Position numbers and translations under genes: made by a program. Positions 43,580-45,879 of a DNA stretch of 45,879 nt are shown in pieces (position 1 is the stretch's first letter; every line of letters begins with the position of its first letter). This DNA comes from an uncultured Bacteroidia bacterium (GTDB lineage Bacteria > Bacteroidota > Bacteroidia > Bacteroidales > Prolixibacteraceae), in NCBI GenBank assembly GCA_903907075.1, contig CAIVMQ010000069.1, positions 1 through 45,879 of the forward strand, written 5' to 3'. A model generated the notes under the pieces. The model did not search any database, was not told the origin of the DNA, and saw only the letters and a list, made by a program, of their open reading frames with translations.

Positions 43580-44647
43580 ATGAAGATTCTATATGCAATT
43601 CAAGGTACAGGAAACGGTCATATTAGCCGTGCACGTGAGATTATTCCTTATCTGCAGGAATATTGTCAGTGTGATATCTTAGTCAGTGGTACACAATGTG
43701 ATGTAGAGCTTGATGTTCCTGTAAAATACCGTTTTAAAGGGTTGAGTTTTTGGTTTGGGAAGAATGGTGGTATAGATATGTGGAATACCTCTATTAATGC
43801 TAACTTACCGAACCTGAGACGCGAAATAGCAGAATTAAATGTGGAAGATTACGATTTTGTAATCAACGATTTCGAGCCTGTCTCGGCATGGGCCTGCTAC
43901 AAGAAAAAAGTTCCATGCATTAGCTTGAGCCATCAAGGATCGTTACTCAGCAAGCAAACTCCTATACCTCTTGAAAAAGACTATTTTGGCCAATTTATTC
44001 TGCGTAACTATGCGCCTGCAATGATGCACTTTGGTTTTCATTTTCAGCCCTATGATAAAAACATTTTCACTCCTGTTATTCGGAAGCAGGTTCGGGAGAG
44101 TGAGATAGAAGAACTTGATTATTATACGGTCTATTTGCCCTCTTTTGATGACAAAAAACTGATAAAGAAATTATCCTATTTTACGAATTCCAATTGGCAC
44201 GTATTTTCAAAAAGGGCAAAGGAGGAGATTCAGATTGGCAATATTCTGATTCGTCCTATCACCAATGATGCCTTCGTAGCAGATATGGCAAAATCAAAAG
44301 GGGTGTTTTGTGGCGCCGGATTTGAAACTCCTGCAGAGGCATTATTCCTGGGCAAGAAGCTAATGGTCATCCCTATGAAAGGTCAGTATGAGCAGCAATG
44401 TAATGCTTTCGCACTGGAGAAAATGGGTGTTCCTGTCATTAAAAGCCTTAAGCGCCGTCACTTTCCAAAGATTGCTCAGTGGTTAGATTCTGAAGTGAAA
44501 GTTGAGGTGTATTATCCGGATATCACACGAATAATTATTCGGAAACTCTTCGAAGTTAATGTGCAGCGAGTACTGAAAAATAATAATTGGGATGAAGCAT
44601 ATGAACTAACACTGAAGCCACCTGATCTTCAGAAAATTGGGGTGTAG
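43580..44647 (+). CDS. MurG/MGDG-synthase-like glycosyltransferase (MJ1255/VC2487-type)
   Basis: 355 residues, GT-B fold. N-terminal glycine loop IQGTGNGHISRAREIIPYL (GxGxGHxxRA). The C-terminal donor-binding region has CGAGFETPAEALFLGKKLMVIPMKGQYEQQCNAFALEKMG, with the conserved E-T-x-AEA and GQYEQ pattern of MurG and diacylglycerol glycosyltransferases. It starts 57 bp after the metallophosphoesterase gene with no promoter between, so it should be Pho-controlled. Inferred product: glycosyl-diacylglycerol. Related MJ1255-type proteins have no settled substrate. Confidence 0.82.
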   Translation: MKILYAIQGTGNGHISRAREIIPYLQEYCQCDILVSGTQCDVELDVPVKYRFKGLSFWFGKNGGIDMWNTSINANLPNLRREIAELNVEDYDFVINDFEPVSAWACYKKKVPCISLSHQGSLLSKQTPIPLEKDYFGQFILRNYAPAMMHFGFHFQPYDKNIFTPVIRKQVRESEIEELDYYTVYLPSFDDKKLIKKLSYFTNSNWHVFSKRAKEEIQIGNILIRPITNDAFVADMAKSKGVFCGAGFETPAEALFLGKKLMVIPMKGQYEQQCNAFALEKMGVPVIKSLKRRHFPKIAQWLDSEVKVEVYYPDITRIIIRKLFEVNVQRVLKNNNWDEAYELTLKPPDLQKIGV

Positions 44648-44648
44648 A

Positions 44649-45029
44649 TTAGGTTCTGCGTCTTTTTATTAAATGGCTGATGATAAAAAGAGTGCCAATT
44701 ATAATAAATGGCATATTTATCAATAGAATCACCATTAAGCTTGCTCCGACTGAGTGATTTCTACTGTAATTCAGGGAATAAATAAATGGGGCTGTGACTA
44801 ATCCGATTGATCCAATAATAATACCACCTAAGAACTCCCTTTTCCAGGCAATTATTAGCGCCGCTATTAATACAAAAGAGGGGATGTTATGCATCAAAAA
44901 GGCTAGAATTTGTTGACCAAAAGGTACGCCAGACTCGAAAACATCCAGCGAGAACATACTGATAAACAAAATGGCCAGGATACAGAGATCCCGCGGAATC
45001 CACAGCAGAATTTTTTCCAGAGTTGTCAT
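44649..45029 (-). CDS. small multi-spanning membrane protein, DUF7670-like
   Basis: 126 residues with four predicted TM helices (LCILAILFISMFSL, IPSFVLIAALIIAW, LGGIIIGSIGLVTAPFIYSL, LMVILLINMPFIIIGTLFIISHLI). The helix pattern resembles a small Bacteroidota membrane family, which I recall as DUF7670 without certainty. It converges on the glycosyltransferase gene, 1 bp between stops. No function can be assigned. Confidence 0.75.
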   Translation of the reverse strand: MTTLEKILLWIPRDLCILAILFISMFSLDVFESGVPFGQQILAFLMHNIPSFVLIAALIIAWKREFLGGIIIGSIGLVTAPFIYSLNYSRNHSVGASLMVILLINMPFIIIGTLFIISHLIKRRRT

Positions 45030-45173
45030 TGTGAGTAGGAGTTAAATGAATATCAAACGAACAGAGATGTACGAACTTTGAATAGCTAATTATCTAACTT
45101 TTTACAAATTTAAGTTATTTGGAAATAAAATACAAAACTGATTATTAGTGCCACGGGTTTTGGAAAAATATCC

Positions 45174-45181
45174 TACTTTTG
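45174..45181 (+). promoter_or_regulatory. -7 element of the tRNA gene
   Basis: TACTTTTG ends 17 bp before the tRNA 5' end, matching TAnnTTTG. Confidence 0.6.
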
Positions 45182-45198
45182 CTATTTATAAATCCTAC

Positions 45199-45271
45199 GC
45201 GGAAATAGCTCAGTTGGTAGAGCATCAGCTTCCCAAGCTGAGGGTCGCGAGTTCGAGTCTCGTTTTCCGCT
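45199..45271 (+). tRNA. tRNA-Gly (anticodon CCC)
   Basis: 73 nt without encoded CCA. Acceptor stem GCGGAAA/TTTCCGC, D-loop AGCTCAGTTGGTAGAGC, anticodon stem TCAGC/GCTGA around the loop TTCCCAA, T-loop GTTCGAG. Loop positions 34-36 are CCC, reading GGG glycine codons. Discriminator U. No CCA encoded, as usual for many Bacteroidota tRNAs. Confidence 0.95.
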
Positions 45272-45767
45272 CAGAAAATCAGTTAGTTGCATCTTTAGGC
45301 GATTAGCTGATTTTTTGTTTTTAGGGGGTTTGTGGTCGGGCATGTAACCCAGGGCGTAAACCAGTATTTTTGTATGAGTTCCTCTATTTCAGTAGTTTGC
45401 TTTAAATCAAAGACACCCCTTACTCTAAGTTTTTAAAGAATAGGTTTCAGACTAAGATTGGTATTCGATTTTTTTTAATGTCTAATCAACAACAACCTAA
45501 TGCCAGTAAAGCACTCCACTAAAATTTAACGGCATATATGCTCCTCCATTATACTTGTTTTTATAAGCAAAGTATTAGCCTTAATAGTTTCAATTTGGTC
45601 TCAAGACATATTGGGTATGCTGGCTAAGTTGATCTTTCGATCCTATTTTCAAACGATATGTCTGCATAGCTCAATCCGTTTTATTCCAGTCAGTATAAAT
45701 AGCGAATGATTACTTGTATAATAAATGTAAATAGTTATCATTGTAATTCACTAACTAATTATATATT
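45272..45767. other. 496-bp intergenic region
   Basis: Besides the terminator at its left end I see nothing: AT-rich, no convincing short gene. The last 50 bases presumably carry the promoter and leader of the following gene. Confidence 0.6.
45275..45316 (+). terminator. terminator after tRNA-Gly
   Basis: AAAATCAG at 45275-45282 pairs with CTGATTTT at 45307-45314, followed by more T. The loop is 24 nt, so moderately strong. Confidence 0.6.
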
Positions 45768-45879
45768 ATGAAAAGTTTATTGACATTGGTATTGGTTTTA
45801 TTAATCAGTTTTGGAGTTAAATCGCAGGAAAAAAATGGCGCTGTTTATATTAAGCATCCCGCAATTGATAACACCAAAA
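45768..45879 (+). CDS. start of a secreted protein gene, cut by the window end
   Basis: The first 37 codons only: MKSLLTLVLVLLISFGVKSQ is a clear signal peptide, followed by EKNGAVYIKHPAIDNTK. The reading frame is open to the last base. There is too little to name a family. Confidence 0.7.
   Translation, partial: MKSLLTLVLVLLISFGVKSQEKNGAVYIKHPAIDNTK

Noticed and set aside
1-45879. CRISPR array, prophage, insertion sequence or integrative element
   Set aside because: No spaced repeats with unique spacers, no cas, integrase, transposase or phage structural genes. The 8-bp tract at the start has no spacers.

Overview
This window comes from a chromosome of a Bacteroidota bacterium, most likely Bacteroidales/Marinilabiliales-like. 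The base composition is AT-rich. Promoters carry the Bacteroidota -7 element TAnnTTTG. The gene orders bamD-rpoZ-coaBC-porD(DUF4835)-recN and yceD-rpmF, together with DUF2027/Smr and NfnAB-like genes, are typical of the phylum. I cannot name a genus. Most of the window is ordinary core genome. The accessory parts are the first 1.4 kb, the gaps near 22.6-23.3 kb and 31.9-32.2 kb, and probably the phosphate block with its neighbours.

Layout. 1-1.4 kb: an 8-bp purine tandem repeat, then a YoeB-type toxin-antitoxin pair between two nearly identical 87-bp direct repeats that belong to a dispersed palindromic family. 1.4-17 kb: U32 protein, GH32 fructan hydrolase, Dxs, YceD-L32, a bactofilin, a polyprenyl synthase, MetF, DUF2027/Smr protein, a SUI1-family factor, an NfnA-NfnB-DHOD-like operon and a LysM/PBP1-like protein. 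17-25 kb: an orphan lipoprotein, ornithine aminotransferase, a TonB-dependent receptor, a CAP-domain lipoprotein and a YiiX-like cysteine hydrolase. 25-31 kb: bamD, rpoZ, coaBC (frame broken at an A9 run), porD, recN, fabI. 31-32 kb: APS-type reductase.

32-41 kb, minus strand: a full phosphate regulon running porin-pstS-pstC-pstA-pstB-phoU-phoB-phoR. 41-45 kb, plus strand: a GH1 beta-glycosidase, a PlcP/LpxH-like metallophosphoesterase and a MurG/MGDG-synthase-like glycosyltransferase. Then come a small membrane protein, tRNA-Gly(CCC) and a truncated secreted-protein gene.

The most interesting result is regulatory. The porin promoter and the metallophosphoesterase promoter share the same unusual architecture: three GTAAC boxes spaced 21-22 and 11 bp, then 10 bp to a -7-like element. 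I read these as PhoB boxes. They would put the metallophosphoesterase-glycosyltransferase pair in the phosphate-starvation response, which fits membrane lipid remodelling: phospholipid to diacylglycerol to glycolipid. Other notable points are a repeat-bearing periplasmic insert in PstC, a possible slippage site in coaBC, and a DHOD-like protein that lacks the catalytic cysteine motif next to NfnAB.
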